From: Algoriphagus winogradskyi
Lineage (GTDB): Bacteria; Bacteroidota; Bacteroidia; Cytophagales; Cyclobacteriaceae
DNA length: 64,000 bases
Direction of reading: 5' to 3'
Assembly: GCF_900182815.1 (NCBI RefSeq)
Contig: NZ_FXUA01000004.1
Span: forward strand, 372,001-436,000
Shown here one piece after another: positions 1-10,196 of the stretch. Made by a program: the position numbers and the translations under genes. Under the pieces are notes generated by a model. The model was given only the letters and a program-made list of their open reading frames with translations, made no database searches and was not told the origin of the DNA. Numbering within the stretch: the stretch's first letter is position 1; each line of letters starts with the position of its first letter.

Positions 1-268
1 GTTCGATTTCACCTTTCTTCAATAATCCCATCAATTGAGAATAGGATACGCCGTGCATTCTTGCACCTGCGTTGATACGTTGAATCCATAAAGCTCTGAA
101 TTCTCTTTTCTTCGCTTTACGGTCTCTGTACGCATACTGAAGACCTTTCTCATACTTGTTTTTGGCTACTGTCCATACGTTGCTACCTCTTCCGAAGTAA
201 CCTCTTGTGGCTTTTAGCACTTTTTTTCTTCTTGCTCTGGACGCTACCGCGTTTACCGATCTAGGCAT
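1..268 (-). CDS. rplT: 50S ribosomal protein L20 (3' part cut by window edge)
   Basis: Ribosomal protein L20 binds 23S rRNA early in assembly of the large subunit. The visible part is about the first 89 residues of a protein that is usually 114-118 aa, and it begins [16 protein letters not shown], the highly basic L20 start. The C-terminus lies beyond the window edge. It is the last visible gene of the classic thrS-infC-rpmI-rplT block, about 110 bp after rpmI on the same strand, so co-transcription is very likely. In other bacteria L20 represses this operon by binding its mRNA. I did not identify a leader structure that would show this here. Confidence 0.97.
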   Translation of the reverse strand, partial: MPRSVNAVASRARRKKVLKATRGYFGRGSNVWTVAKNKYEKGLQYAYRDRKAKKREFRALWIQRINAGARMHGVSYSQLMGLLKKGEIE

Positions 269-379
269 AGTGTTTTGTTTTTTGACAGTTGGTGCCCCGA
301 GTGATCGAGATCTTGATTACCAAAATGTCTGGTGAATAAATAAACCTTAATTAATTGATTTTTAAGCTACTGCAGAGAA

Positions 380-574
380 TCAGATTCTCAACATGTCTCT
401 TACTCTACCCTCGTCAGACTCATGAACTAGACCAGTTTTAGTCAAGTTATGCTTTCTTTTAGTAGATTTTTTCGTCAGGATGTGGCTTTTGAAAGCGTGT
501 TTCCTTTTGATTTTGCCGGTTCCCGTTAAAGCGAACCTCTTCTTTGCACTGGATTTGGTTTTTACCTTTGGCAT
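380..574 (-). CDS. rpmI: 50S ribosomal protein L35
   Basis: This is a 64-aa, very basic protein with the L35 signature: [14 protein letters not shown] at the start, then a [18 protein letters not shown] core. It is a structural component of the large ribosomal subunit. Length and start agree with the family (64-66 aa). It lies between infC (26 bp upstream) and rplT on the same strand, the usual order of this operon. Nothing is unusual about it. Confidence 0.98.
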   Translation of the reverse strand: MPKVKTKSSAKKRFALTGTGKIKRKHAFKSHILTKKSTKRKHNLTKTGLVHESDEGRVRDMLRI

Positions 575-599
575 TTTGCTGTATTTATTTAGTTGAAAT

Positions 600-1154
600 T
601 TATTTCTTTCCTGCCTTCGGAGCGATGAAGATGTTCATTCTTTTACCTTCCATTTTCGGAAGCTGCTCTACTGCACCGTATTCTGCAAGTGCCTGAGCAA
701 ATTTCAGAAGTAGCATCTCTCCTCTTTCTTTAAACACAATGCTACGACCCACGAAATGTACGTAAGCCTTTACTTTTGCGCCTTCTTTTAAGAAGTTGAT
801 GGCATGCTTCAATTTGAAATTGTAATCATGATCATCAGTATTCGGTCCGAATCTGATCTCCTTCAAAACAATCTTTGCTGCATTGGATTTGATCTCCTTC
901 TGCTTCTTTTTCTGCTCGTACTTAAACTTTGCGTAGTCAAGAATTTTACAAACGGGAGGATCAACATTAGGAGAAATCTCTACCAGATCCAGGTCATTTT
1001 CCTGAGCGAGTTTGATGGCTTTATCTGTAGGAAGTAATGCATTTCCACCTTCTACAAAATCACCAACCACCCGTACTTCACGAGCTCTGATTTTCTGGTT
1101 TACTTTATAAGGTTCTTCTTGTCTACCTCTATAGGGTTGTCTGTTGTTTCTCAA
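600..1154 (-). CDS. infC: Translation initiation factor IF-3 (start codon uncertain)
   Basis: IF-3 binds the 30S subunit, prevents premature 50S joining and proofreads the initiator codon. The sequence shows the N-terminal domain ([15 protein letters not shown] onward), a lysine-rich linker and the C-terminal domain ([29 protein letters not shown]). The 184 aa as given match the family length. No ATG is available. The given start is TTG, while codons ATA and ATC lie 9 and 6 codons upstream in the same frame. IF-3 genes are well known for rare AUU/AUC/AUA starts that allow autoregulation, so the true start may be one of these. It lies between thrS and rpmI. Confidence 0.95.
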   Translation of the reverse strand: MRNNRQPYRGRQEEPYKVNQKIRAREVRVVGDFVEGGNALLPTDKAIKLAQENDLDLVEISPNVDPPVCKILDYAKFKYEQKKKQKEIKSNAAKIVLKEIRFGPNTDDHDYNFKLKHAINFLKEGAKVKAYVHFVGRSIVFKERGEMLLLKFAQALAEYGAVEQLPKMEGKRMNIFIAPKAGKK

Positions 1155-1241
1155 GTTAGCTTTGATTGTTTTTATGAAATTGGATGCAAATATCGGAATT
1201 ATTTCTAATTAAGAAAAACTGAATTAAATAATACAGTCAAA

Positions 1242-3188
1242 TTACTTAGTTAATGATGCTGAAATAATACCCTGAAAATAATTTATAAACTCCTCCGCTG
1301 AGAAGTTACCTAGATCTCCTTCACCATGTTTTCGAACGGAAAGTTTTCGCTCTTCCTGCTCCTTTTCCCCTACTATTAGCATAAAAGGCACTTTTTTAAC
1401 TTCAGAATCACGGATTTTCCTTCCGATCTTTTCATCTCTGTTGTCAATAGAACCTGATATTCCCACCTCTTCGAGGATTAACTTTATTTCTTCTGCATAT
1501 TCTATATATTTCTCAGAAATAGGCAAAATATTGATCTGCTCAGGAGAAAGCCATAGTGGGAAGTTGCCTGCACAGTGCTCAATAAGCACGGCTACGAAAC
1601 GCTCCAAAGAACCAAAAGGCGCTCTATGGATCATCACAGGCCTATGCTTCTGATTGTCCGAACCTATATATTCCAACTCGAACCGTTCTGGTAAGTTATA
1701 ATCGACCTGGATAGTTCCCAACTGCCATTTTCTTCCTAAAGCATCTTTCACCATAAAGTCCAGCTTAGGTCCGTAGAATGCTGCCTCGCCCAGCTCAGTC
1801 ACAGTAGTTAATCCTTTCTCTGCTGCCGCTTCGATAATTGCAGATTCTGCCTTATTCCAGTTTTCATCCCCACCTATATATTTGGAAGGATTTTCCGGAT
1901 CTCTCAAAGAGATTTGAGCAGTGTAATCTTCAAAACCCAAAGCTTTGAAAACATACAATACCAAGTCAATTACTTTGACAAACTCCTCTTTCACCTGATC
2001 TGGACGGCAGAAAATATGTGCATCATCCTGAGTAAATCCTCGAACACGGGTCAAACCGTGCAATTCTCCACTTTGCTCATATCGATACACAGTACCAAAT
2101 TCCGCATAGCGAATCGGCAATTCTTTATAAGAATGCGGCTTATGCTTATAGATCTCACAGTGATGCGGACAATTCATCGGTTTCAGCAAAAACTCCTCTC
2201 CTTCATGTGGAGTCGCTATTGGCTGAAAAGAATCCTTACCATATTTCTCGTAGTGACCGGAAGTCTCATATAATACCTTATGGCCAATATGTGGAGTGAT
2301 CACCTGCTGGTAACCTGCTTTATCCTGCGCTTTTTTCAGGAAATTAACCAAACGCTCTCTTAGCAAGGTTCCTTTTGGCAACCAAAGTGGAAGGCCTGCT
2401 CCTACTTTCTCCGAGAATGTGAATAGCTCAAGCTCACGTCCTAGTTTCCTGTGATCGCGTTTTTTAGCTTCTTCCAGCAAGGTCAAATAGTCAGACAGCT
2501 CTTTTGCTTTCGGGAAAGTCACCCCGTAAATACGAGTAAGCATTTTGCGGTTCTCATCCCCTCTCCAATATGCGCCGGCGATATTTGTCAACTTCACAGC
2601 TTTTACAAAACCAGTATTTGGAATATGCGGTCCTCTACAGAGATCCACGAAGTTTCCTTGCTGGTAGAACGTAATTGAACCATCTTCAAGTCCTTCCAAA
2701 AGGTCTAATTTGTACTCGTCACCTTTCTTCTGGAAATAATCGACTGCATCTTTCTTGGAGATGTCAGTACGGATATACTCATTCTTTTCACGGGCCAGCT
2801 CGATCATTTTCTTCTCAATAGCTTCCAATTCTGAACCATCTAAGGTCTTATCACCGAAATCTACATCATAGTAGAATCCTGTTTCGATCGGAGGGCCAAT
2901 ACCGAATTTGATACCTGGATGAAGTGCTTCCAATGCTTCTGCGAGCAAGTGCGCGGATGAGTGCCAAAAAGTATTTTTGCCTTCTCCGTCATTCCATGTT
3001 AATAATTGAATGGAAGAATCCTCGTTGATAGCTCGGGTAGCATCCCAAACTTGTCCGTTTACTTTTGCGGCTAGAACGTTTCTCGCTAAACCCTCGCTGA
3101 TACTTGCAGCAATCTGTAGTCCGGAAGTTCCTTTTTCATACTCCTTCACAGTGCCATCTGGAAGAGTAATTTTAATAAGTTGTGACAT
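1242..3188 (-). CDS. thrS: Threonyl-tRNA synthetase
   Basis: This enzyme charges tRNA-Thr and removes misattached serine. The 648 aa are full length and carry all expected domains. A TGS domain spans about 1-63. The editing domain has HxxxH at 76-80 and CRGPH with C184 and H188. The class II catalytic core has the zinc-binding NCPHH segment and the RYEQSG motif 2, and a C-terminal anticodon-binding domain follows (LPISEKY to the end). It is the first gene of the thrS-infC-rpmI-rplT block. A short hairpin (TGCCC/GGGCA, 3207-3224) lies in its 5' leader; its role is unknown. No T-box was recognised. Confidence 0.98.
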   Translation of the reverse strand: MSQLIKITLPDGTVKEYEKGTSGLQIAASISEGLARNVLAAKVNGQVWDATRAINEDSSIQLLTWNDGEGKNTFWHSSAHLLAEALEALHPGIKFGIGPPIETGFYYDVDFGDKTLDGSELEAIEKKMIELAREKNEYIRTDISKKDAVDYFQKKGDEYKLDLLEGLEDGSITFYQQGNFVDLCRGPHIPNTGFVKAVKLTNIAGAYWRGDENRKMLTRIYGVTFPKAKELSDYLTLLEEAKKRDHRKLGRELELFTFSEKVGAGLPLWLPKGTLLRERLVNFLKKAQDKAGYQQVITPHIGHKVLYETSGHYEKYGKDSFQPIATPHEGEEFLLKPMNCPHHCEIYKHKPHSYKELPIRYAEFGTVYRYEQSGELHGLTRVRGFTQDDAHIFCRPDQVKEEFVKVIDLVLYVFKALGFEDYTAQISLRDPENPSKYIGGDENWNKAESAIIEAAAEKGLTTVTELGEAAFYGPKLDFMVKDALGRKWQLGTIQVDYNLPERFELEYIGSDNQKHRPVMIHRAPFGSLERFVAVLIEHCAGNFPLWLSPEQINILPISEKYIEYAEEIKLILEEVGISGSIDNRDEKIGRKIRDSEVKKVPFMLIVGEKEQEERKLSVRKHGEGDLGNFSAEEFINYFQGIISASLTK

Positions 3189-3481
3189 GTGTAAAATTAG
3201 TTCTGCCCATACAAAAGGGCATAAAGATTAAGCTACAAATATGCACAAGACGAAGGCAAACGAAAAATATATGGGAAGGGAATATGGAAATGAGTGGATA
3301 TTTTTTAATTATCTCTAATCATGAATGTACCTGCATTTTCTTTACTTACTTTGGTTGGACGACCTATGACGGGCTGACCGGAGTAGCCTCAATGCTAGTG
3401 TTAAACTTAAAATAAGTAGCTTTTTTGTCTTTTACTGATCCGAATTGCAGAAACACCCACTTGCTGCTGGATAAAGGCACC

Positions 3482-4696
3482 TTATTTTTTTACCGTATAG
3501 ACAATTAGAACAGGATTTTCTGAGTCTTTGGCTGCAAAAGCCACTTGAGCAAAGTTCTTCCCCTTCCCTTTCACATACTCTTCAAAGCCCTCCTGGCCGA
3601 GTTCTGCTTTCTTTTTCTGCAATTCTTTGAAAAGAGTTTTTCCGCGAAGATAAAAACCAATTTTATCCTTGCGAAAGTGATGCGAGAATGAAAAAGGATC
3701 AAAGCTTTTATCAATATCGTTTTTTAATCGTCCGTCTATAATATGGGGCATTTGGTTTTTTCTATCAAAAAAGACATTGTAACTATCAGTTTCATACTTG
3801 AAGCTTGAATAAAGTTGGGTGTCAGATATATGCCAGGAAAATGGTATGAAGTATAATTTTGATTTATTATTGATAAAGTTCATTAGATCTGGTGGACTTA
3901 AATCTTGACTTTTTTTCTTTAACTCATCAATCTGTTGTGCATACTTTTCGAAATCAAATATAAATTTTGGAGTGGCCTTTCCTGATTTAAGCAACATTAT
4001 CGTATCATTAAATGGTCTACCAACGTAGACTTCATCATTTTTCATAAAAGAACTTCTGCTTGGGTAATCCCCGTAATACCCTTCTACATCGTAAGGAAAA
4101 AATTTCAATGTATCCTTGAAATCCTCATTAACACTTTCGACAAAATAATTGCCTAGCTCCCTTACATTTTTAAAAAAATAATAGCGCTTTTCCTCTTCTA
4201 AAAAAATTCCAGAACCTACATGTTTAGCTAATTTTTCCTCTCTGAGAAATTCGCCATCTATGCTGAACCACATCAACTTGGGCGGATAAATTCCCAATAA
4301 TAAAACTTCATTATTTACAATAATAGCATCATCAAAATCAAGGTATTTCTCAGGTCCTTCTCCGTAAGCTCTGATTTTTGAAAAATACTCCCCTTTCCTA
4401 TCAAATATTTTTATGCATTTGCAACCAAAAATATCCAGAGTAAAGATCTTGTCATCATAGAAGAAGACCTTATTCAAACCTCCTAATTGAGCATCTTCAG
4501 AATCATCTTTGAGCCAGATGTATTCTATCTCAGGCTCAAAGAATTCGGAGAGTTTTCCTTCTCTGGCTTCAGAAAGGTCAACTTTTATGATTTCTAAGCC
4601 ATCACTGGATTGATCCGAATTAGTTTCAACACTGGTAGAACAGGATATAAAAACGCTCGAGTAGACAAGCAGTAAAAAAAGACACAGATTTTTCAT
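3482..4696 (-). CDS. 6-bladed beta-propeller lipoprotein (BF3164-like)
   Basis: The protein has 404 aa and starts with a lipoprotein signal peptide whose lipobox ends FISC near residue 19, so it is probably anchored in an outer leaflet or facing the periplasm. The body has repeated propeller-type segments (DKIFTLDIFGCKCIKIFDRKG, then a GEGPEKY loop), typical of the Bacteroidota 6-bladed beta-propeller family. The molecular function of that family is not established. It lies 30 bp after the DUF5686 gene start region on the same strand but need not be in one operon. The family assignment rests on pattern recognition, not alignment. Confidence 0.8.
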   Translation of the reverse strand: MKNLCLFLLLVYSSVFISCSTSVETNSDQSSDGLEIIKVDLSEAREGKLSEFFEPEIEYIWLKDDSEDAQLGGLNKVFFYDDKIFTLDIFGCKCIKIFDRKGEYFSKIRAYGEGPEKYLDFDDAIIVNNEVLLLGIYPPKLMWFSIDGEFLREEKLAKHVGSGIFLEEEKRYYFFKNVRELGNYFVESVNEDFKDTLKFFPYDVEGYYGDYPSRSSFMKNDEVYVGRPFNDTIMLLKSGKATPKFIFDFEKYAQQIDELKKKSQDLSPPDLMNFINNKSKLYFIPFSWHISDTQLYSSFKYETDSYNVFFDRKNQMPHIIDGRLKNDIDKSFDPFSFSHHFRKDKIGFYLRGKTLFKELQKKKAELGQEGFEEYVKGKGKNFAQVAFAAKDSENPVLIVYTVKK

Positions 4697-4726
4697 CTAC
4701 CCAATCTAATGAATAGAATCCAATAA

Positions 4727-7204
4727 CTAAAGAATAATTTGTCCGGAGATTTTTACTGCAAATGGCTTAGCTCCAGGATTATCCAAATAGGTAATTCTAT
4801 GGAAAAAGTCTATTCTGAAAAATTTGAAAATATTCTCAATCCCATAGCCCAATTCCACATAAGGTTTAGTCGGATCCAGTCTTCCAAATGTTTCTAAAGG
4901 ATTGCCAGCAGGATCTACCGTAGGAGCATTTGCTATATTTTTATTATTGACTGATCCATACAGGATATTTGCATTTCCTACGGCTCGCCATTTTAGCTTT
5001 TTGAGTAAGGGTATTTTATTCAATAAAAAACCTTCGAAATAATGTCTGTAACGCAAGCTCGCATATTGATCCGAAGCAAATTCATTGAAATTCATCGTGT
5101 TGAAAGCTGCGGAGGTGTAGAACAACGTCTCGTTGCCCAAGTGATTTTTCAAGATCGGATAGGGCACTTCCCCAAATACTTTTCCCGCATCAAATTCATA
5201 GCGGGAAACTCCAAACATGCCCATATTCAATCGCTGATACACATAGAAATTCAGTTTGGAATATGTAATATCCCCACCGAGCCAGTCCATGCCTTTAGCA
5301 TAGCTCAATTCAAAAATCGGCCATCTCAAAGGCCCTAACGAGGTTCGCTCGTTGTCGTTGATCAGGATAGTTTCGTCCCTTCCATAGCGCAGGCCAACCT
5401 TAGCCTCAGCAGTTTCAAACTGGGATTTATACTCCCCTGTTCCTTTTTCCAGGTAATAAAAATCATACAAGGGCTCAAACTCCATAAAGCTCAAATCTGA
5501 ATAAAGCAAAAACCCCTTGAAAAACTCCCGCTGAAAATTAACCTGATGTTTAGTAGTGAAGTAGGGTCGTCTTAGTGTACCGAACCTGCTGGCCGCCAGA
5601 AATATGCTATTCCCCTGCAAGCTGGAAATTTCCAAACCTACTTGATCAATTTCCTTCTGCGTCGATAGGGAAATGGAAGTCCAGTGCTGCCTGTCTAATA
5701 TGCGGGTTACTTTTGCAGAATACTTAAGCTTAGCGTCCTTGAAACCATAAGCTCCATACCCATATAACACCCACTTATCGCTGAATTTTAGATTGGTACG
5801 GAACCCCATTCCTAGCCTCACTCCTTCTATATCATTGTAGTTGAAAAAGCCTGGCCAGGGGCCGATATCTACTTTTTTGAAAGGCAAATACCCCGTTCCA
5901 AAAAACTTAAGTCCCTCAGAATAGAAGCGTACAATCGGGATTCTCTTTAAGGTATCCACCATTTGTAGCACTGCTAATTCTTGCTCTGACAAAACATCCT
6001 GACGATTTTCCTTCCAAAATTCCTCACTTGCCTCATCAAAGTCAGGTAATAAAGTGACAGATTGATTGAAAAAAGATGTTGGCTGAGGTTCGCCGATTTT
6101 TATGCTATCTGCCGAAGTGTAGAATTTTGCAAGAAGGCCAGCCGTTTTAGGTGTGATCTGACCTATTTTTATCTGAACTCGCGTTTTGGCAGGAATCAAA
6201 GGGCCAGCGGAAGTAGGTTGCAATTCCTGTTGAATTTTGATTCGCTCAATGAAATTCAGATTGGCTTCCTTCGGTATAGTCAAATCCACTTGTTTCAAGG
6301 CATAGGTTTCCTTATTGATCCAGATCGTGCCAGAAAACGCCAGATCCTGCTCTCTCAGCGGATAAACTTTCAGCATATAGCAAGAATCGCTACCAACCAA
6401 AACTGAATCCATCAAATCATAATCATAAAACTGCTTCCAGCCATCCGCTATTGGCGAAACAAATTCTTTCCCAACGATACTGAGCCAATTTTTATAAAAG
6501 TTGTATTCCTGAAAAGCAGATCCTGTGATCTGCGAGGTGGTAGATCCATCTGTGATCCCTACTCCGGTCACTTTAGATTTTTCCACAACCTCCTTTCTCA
6601 GTTCGGGATTATTCCTGAAATAGAATTTGGAGAGTGTTTCTGAGAAGAATACAGGCAAGATTTTCTCCCCTTCATCATTCGTCAGCTGCTTAATAGAGTC
6701 CAGAACGGCGGTGACTTTCTGCACTGTTTTACGCTGAGTAAACTCCTCAGACACATGATCAATATCGATTTCTATCTTGGTATAATTCTTTGTTTGATAG
6801 GCAGATAACTCGCGTTTGTCAAAGTCCTTTTTCCGATCCACAGCTTTACGTATCACATCAAAAGCAGGGTTTTCTCCAGCTTCAAAAACAAAAGCCTCTA
6901 GCTCAAAATCTGAAGGTTTAAGCTGAAAATTGACTGTTTGTTCAGGAAGTTGCTCCAAGGATTTAATACCAGAGATATATCCAAGATAGCTTACCGTAAT
7001 GCTATCTGTTAGAGATCTTGCTGATAAGCTATAATTGCCTTCAAAATCAGTGGAAATACCCACCGTAGTCCCTTTCAATAAAACAGATGCAAAAGGAATA
7101 GGGTCTCCGGTAGTCGCATCAGTTACTTTCCCTTTTACCACAAATTGGCCAAAGGACTGTGCATAAACGAAAAAGAAGAGAAGGAGAAAGAAATTACGAA
7201 GCAT
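4727..7204 (-). CDS. DUF5686 / carboxypeptidase-regulatory-like outer-membrane protein
   Basis: This 825-aa protein has a signal peptide (about residues 1-19). A carboxypeptidase-regulatory-like beta-sandwich follows at about 22-110 (VKGKVTDATTGDPIPFASV, FEGNYSL, VSYLGY). The long remainder matches the DUF5686 family: a periplasmic region with NPAFDVIRKAVDRKKDFDKR, then beta-strand-rich sequence with many aromatic residues. The end, KISGQIIL, resembles the closing strand of a beta-barrel. It is probably an outer-membrane protein of unknown function. This domain combination is widespread in Bacteroidota and nothing here is out of place. Confidence 0.85.
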   Translation of the reverse strand: MLRNFFLLLFFFVYAQSFGQFVVKGKVTDATTGDPIPFASVLLKGTTVGISTDFEGNYSLSARSLTDSITVSYLGYISGIKSLEQLPEQTVNFQLKPSDFELEAFVFEAGENPAFDVIRKAVDRKKDFDKRELSAYQTKNYTKIEIDIDHVSEEFTQRKTVQKVTAVLDSIKQLTNDEGEKILPVFFSETLSKFYFRNNPELRKEVVEKSKVTGVGITDGSTTSQITGSAFQEYNFYKNWLSIVGKEFVSPIADGWKQFYDYDLMDSVLVGSDSCYMLKVYPLREQDLAFSGTIWINKETYALKQVDLTIPKEANLNFIERIKIQQELQPTSAGPLIPAKTRVQIKIGQITPKTAGLLAKFYTSADSIKIGEPQPTSFFNQSVTLLPDFDEASEEFWKENRQDVLSEQELAVLQMVDTLKRIPIVRFYSEGLKFFGTGYLPFKKVDIGPWPGFFNYNDIEGVRLGMGFRTNLKFSDKWVLYGYGAYGFKDAKLKYSAKVTRILDRQHWTSISLSTQKEIDQVGLEISSLQGNSIFLAASRFGTLRRPYFTTKHQVNFQREFFKGFLLYSDLSFMEFEPLYDFYYLEKGTGEYKSQFETAEAKVGLRYGRDETILINDNERTSLGPLRWPIFELSYAKGMDWLGGDITYSKLNFYVYQRLNMGMFGVSRYEFDAGKVFGEVPYPILKNHLGNETLFYTSAAFNTMNFNEFASDQYASLRYRHYFEGFLLNKIPLLKKLKWRAVGNANILYGSVNNKNIANAPTVDPAGNPLETFGRLDPTKPYVELGYGIENIFKFFRIDFFHRITYLDNPGAKPFAVKISGQIIL

Positions 7205-7343
7205 GAAATTTTTACTGATCTGAAAACAAATCCCTGCAAAATAAATTCATTAACCGGGCAAATTGCTACCTAAGTGGTTAAAAAATATAAAGCTTCCCGA
7301 GATCAGGTTAATCTCAGAACTGGAAAAATGAAAATTCCGCTAG

Positions 7344-7351
7344 TATATTTG
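7344..7351 (+). promoter_or_regulatory. Candidate -7 promoter box (TATATTTG) for the L-2-hydroxyglutarate oxidase gene
   Basis: TATATTTG matches the Bacteroidota -7 consensus TAnnTTTG exactly and lies 19 bp before the ATG at 7371. I see no clear TTG-type -33 element at the expected distance, so the assignment is moderate. Confidence 0.45.
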
Positions 7352-7370
7352 AGTTTGTAAACTGAGAAAT

Positions 7371-8573
7371 ATGATATACGATATTGCGGTAATTGGTGGT
7401 GGAATTGTTGGTTTAGCGACTGCTCTTAAAGTTCAAAAAGCCCGACCTGATTTGAAAATAGTCATTTTGGATAAGGAGAATCAATTAGCAAAACATCAAA
7501 CAGGTAATAACAGTGGCGTGATTCACTCTGGCCTCTACTATAAGCCAGGGTCTCTAAAAGCTACGAATTGCATTGGCGGATATCATGAACTGATTCAATT
7601 CTGTGAAGAAGAAAAAATTCCTTTTGAGATTACGGGGAAAGTGGTAGTTGCTACCCGGGAAGAGCAAAAACCCCTATTGAATAACTTATACGAGAGAGGG
7701 ATTCAAAATGGCTTAGAAGGCACCAGGTATATTACCATGGAGGAGCTCAAAGAATACGAGCCGCACTGTGCAGGTATAGCAGCCCTTCATGTTCCTCAGA
7801 CCGGAATAGTGGATTATTTCAATGTAGCCTTGGCTTATGGAAGAAAAATTGTTCAAAATGGAGGTGAGATTTATTTAAATCATAAAGTACTGGATATTAA
7901 GCAACAGGATGGATTTAATTACATTGAAACTTCTAAGAAAACCATTCAAAGCAAACTAGTGGTTAATTGCGCAGGACTGTACTCTGATAAAGTCGCACAG
8001 ATGAATGCCGACGAAGAAATAGACGTTAAAATAATTCCTTTTAGAGGAGAATACTTCAAGCTAAAAAAAGAAAGAGAATTCTTAGTAAAGAATCTGATTT
8101 ACCCTGTACCTGATCCTAATTTTCCATTCTTGGGAGTCCATTTCACTCGAATGATGAAAGGTGGTGTGGAAGCTGGACCGAACGCTGTTTTAGCTTTTCG
8201 CAGGGAAGGATATAAAAAATCCCAGATTAACTTAAGAGAACTAGCAGAATCGCTGGCTTGGCCAGGATTTCAAAAGGTAGCTGCGAAATATTGGCAAACA
8301 GGTTTCGGTGAAATGTATAGATCTTTTTCCAAAGCAGCTTTCACTAAAGCGCTTCAAGAATTGATACCCGAAATCCAAGAATCTGACTTAGTCGAGGGTG
8401 GTGCAGGCGTGAGAGCTCAGGCATGTGACCGTACCGGAGGATTGTTAGACGACTTCTCGATCAGAGAATCCGCACACGCCATTAATGTATTAAATGCACC
8501 ATCTCCTGCTGCTACAAGTTCCCTTGCAATTGGAGGAACAGTGGCTGAATTGGCGTTGAAAAGATTTACTTAA
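7371..8573 (+). CDS. lhgO: L-2-hydroxyglutarate oxidase (FAD-dependent)
   Basis: This enzyme oxidises L-2-hydroxyglutarate to 2-oxoglutarate, removing a side product of central metabolism. The 400-aa protein is full length and belongs to the DAO-type FAD oxidoreductases. The dinucleotide-binding motif GGGIVGLATAL is near residue 9, HQTGNNSGVIHSGLYY follows at about 43, and the C-terminal segment VEGGAGVRAQACDR is characteristic of LhgO/YgaF. It is a single plus-strand gene between minus-strand neighbours, with a good -7 box upstream, and converges on the glutamate-synthase-like gene. Confidence 0.92.
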   Translation: MIYDIAVIGGGIVGLATALKVQKARPDLKIVILDKENQLAKHQTGNNSGVIHSGLYYKPGSLKATNCIGGYHELIQFCEEEKIPFEITGKVVVATREEQKPLLNNLYERGIQNGLEGTRYITMEELKEYEPHCAGIAALHVPQTGIVDYFNVALAYGRKIVQNGGEIYLNHKVLDIKQQDGFNYIETSKKTIQSKLVVNCAGLYSDKVAQMNADEEIDVKIIPFRGEYFKLKKEREFLVKNLIYPVPDPNFPFLGVHFTRMMKGGVEAGPNAVLAFRREGYKKSQINLRELAESLAWPGFQKVAAKYWQTGFGEMYRSFSKAAFTKALQELIPEIQESDLVEGGAGVRAQACDRTGGLLDDFSIRESAHAINVLNAPSPAATSSLAIGGTVAELALKRFT

Positions 8574-8627
8574 CCTTTGAGGAAATCCCGAAGTCTAGTG
8601 ACATTCGCGATGAAACCTCAAAGGTTA
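8571..8627. terminator. Long inverted repeat between convergent genes (dispersed palindrome family)
   Basis: A perfect 12-bp inverted repeat (TAACCTTTGAGG at 8571-8582, CCTCAAAGGTTA at 8616-8627) encloses 33 bp. Its left arm begins with the stop codon of the upstream gene and its right arm ends 2 bp before the end of the convergent gene. Related palindromes recur at 35659-35689 and 35772-35802. It could end transcription from both sides, but there is no long T-tract. Confidence 0.55.
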
Positions 8628-8629
8628 AT

Positions 8630-10147
8630 CTACACCTGCGTATTTACAGAATCAGGCAGATATCTATTTGCCAGCTTGATCATTTCATCACCTTTTACTA
8701 GATCACTGGCACTAAGTTGGGAGGTATGAGTGTGCCCGGATGCCCCTAGAAGTTCCTGCACGGCGTGAACTGTATTTTTGTGGAAATTATACACTCGCTC
8801 AGATTTATCCGTTATCACCAGACCTTTTACTAAGCTTGCCCTTTGCGTAGCCACACCAGTTGGACATTCATTGGTGTTACATCGAAGTGCTTGAATACAC
8901 CCTACACTAAACATAAAGCCTCTGGCAGAATTACACAAATCAGCTCCAAAGGCAATGTTTTTTAAGATAGCAAAAGCTGAAATAGCTTTACCGGAAGCAA
9001 TAATTTTGATATGATCCCTGATCTGAAATTTCTCCAAAGTCATCCGGACAAAAATAAGTGCCGGCTCTAACGGTAAACCCACACTATCTGAGAATTCCAA
9101 AGGAGCAGCCCCAGTACCTCCCTCTGCCCCATCCACCGTGATGAAGTCTGGATAGATGTTCTTAGCGACCATTTCCTTGCATATAGCAGTAAATTCTTCT
9201 GTTCTGCCTATGCAAAGTTTGAAGCCAACTGGTTTCCCTCCTGACAATTCCCTCACTTTAGCTATAAACTCTATCAACTCGACTGCATTAGTGAATGCAC
9301 TATGCGAAGGCGGAGAAAGAATAGTAGTTCCGGCTATCACACCGCGTATTTCGGCTATTTCTTTTGTGTTTTTTATTCCCGGCAATACACCGCCATGGCC
9401 AGGTTTGGCTCCCTGTGAGATCTTAATTTCTATCATTTTGACTTCCGGCCAATTTGCCTTTTCTGCAAATAGTTCCTCGCTAAAATTCCCCTGCTCATCC
9501 CGGCATCCGAAGTAGCCAGTGCCAATTTGCCAAACCAAATCTGCCCCTTGACGGTGATAAGAAGAAATTCCTCCTTCACCTGTATTATGATAAAATCCGC
9601 CTTTTTTTGCACCTAAATTCAATGCTGTGATGGCATTTGAACTCAAGGATCCAAAGCTCATTGCTGAAATATTGAAGATAGATGCTGAATACGGCTGTTT
9701 ACAACTACCATTTCCAATCATCACTCGAGCATCTTCGTCGTTGGTGTGCACGGCGTAAATTGAGTGCCTCAAGGCCATGTAATCCTCTCCATTTATGTCT
9801 CGTTGCGTACCGAACGGGTGAGTGTCGTTTACATTTTTAGCTCTTCTATAAACCAGGGAGCGTAGGTTTCGACTGAAAGGTCTACCATCTGTATTTGTTT
9901 CTATAAAATACTGCTGAATTTCAGGACTTATTTTTTCCAATAAATACCTGAAATGCCCTATTACAGGGAAATTCCGAAGTATAGCATGCGACTTTTGATT
10001 GATATCATAAATACCTATACACAGAAGAATGACAAGTATACCCAGGATAAAATACCCGAACTTGAACTGAACAAATTGGAAATACCACATTAGAAAAAAT
10101 GTAAGCATGACCATAAGTGTCAAGCTACCGAAAAACATCTTTCTCAT
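8630..10147 (-). CDS. Membrane-anchored FMN-binding glutamate synthase family protein
   Basis: It resembles the FMN-binding synthase domain of the glutamate synthase large subunit but stands alone. Two hydrophobic helices lie in the first 50 residues, so it should be membrane-bound. The catalytic part shows FNISAMSFGSLS, GAKPGHGGVLPG and GAEGGTGAAP. It also has the three-cysteine C-x5-C-x4-C cluster motif (CIQALRCNTNEC) that binds a 3Fe-4S centre in GltS. There is no N-terminal glutamine amidotransferase domain, so the substrate is unclear. I prefer the ATG at 10147 (MRKMFF, 505 aa); a TTG ten codons upstream is an alternative. Confidence 0.85.
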   Translation of the reverse strand: MRKMFFGSLTLMVMLTFFLMWYFQFVQFKFGYFILGILVILLCIGIYDINQKSHAILRNFPVIGHFRYLLEKISPEIQQYFIETNTDGRPFSRNLRSLVYRRAKNVNDTHPFGTQRDINGEDYMALRHSIYAVHTNDEDARVMIGNGSCKQPYSASIFNISAMSFGSLSSNAITALNLGAKKGGFYHNTGEGGISSYHRQGADLVWQIGTGYFGCRDEQGNFSEELFAEKANWPEVKMIEIKISQGAKPGHGGVLPGIKNTKEIAEIRGVIAGTTILSPPSHSAFTNAVELIEFIAKVRELSGGKPVGFKLCIGRTEEFTAICKEMVAKNIYPDFITVDGAEGGTGAAPLEFSDSVGLPLEPALIFVRMTLEKFQIRDHIKIIASGKAISAFAILKNIAFGADLCNSARGFMFSVGCIQALRCNTNECPTGVATQRASLVKGLVITDKSERVYNFHKNTVHAVQELLGASGHTHTSQLSASDLVKGDEMIKLANRYLPDSVNTQV

Positions 10148-10196
10148 ATCAAATTCTTTTGATGATTTAGCGCACAATATAGCAAAAGACTTAGGG

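Noticed and set aside
3189..3260. T-box or threonine attenuator upstream of thrS
   Set aside because: Only a 5-bp hairpin is visible; no T-box sequence or anti-terminator, and T-boxes are not expected in this phylum.
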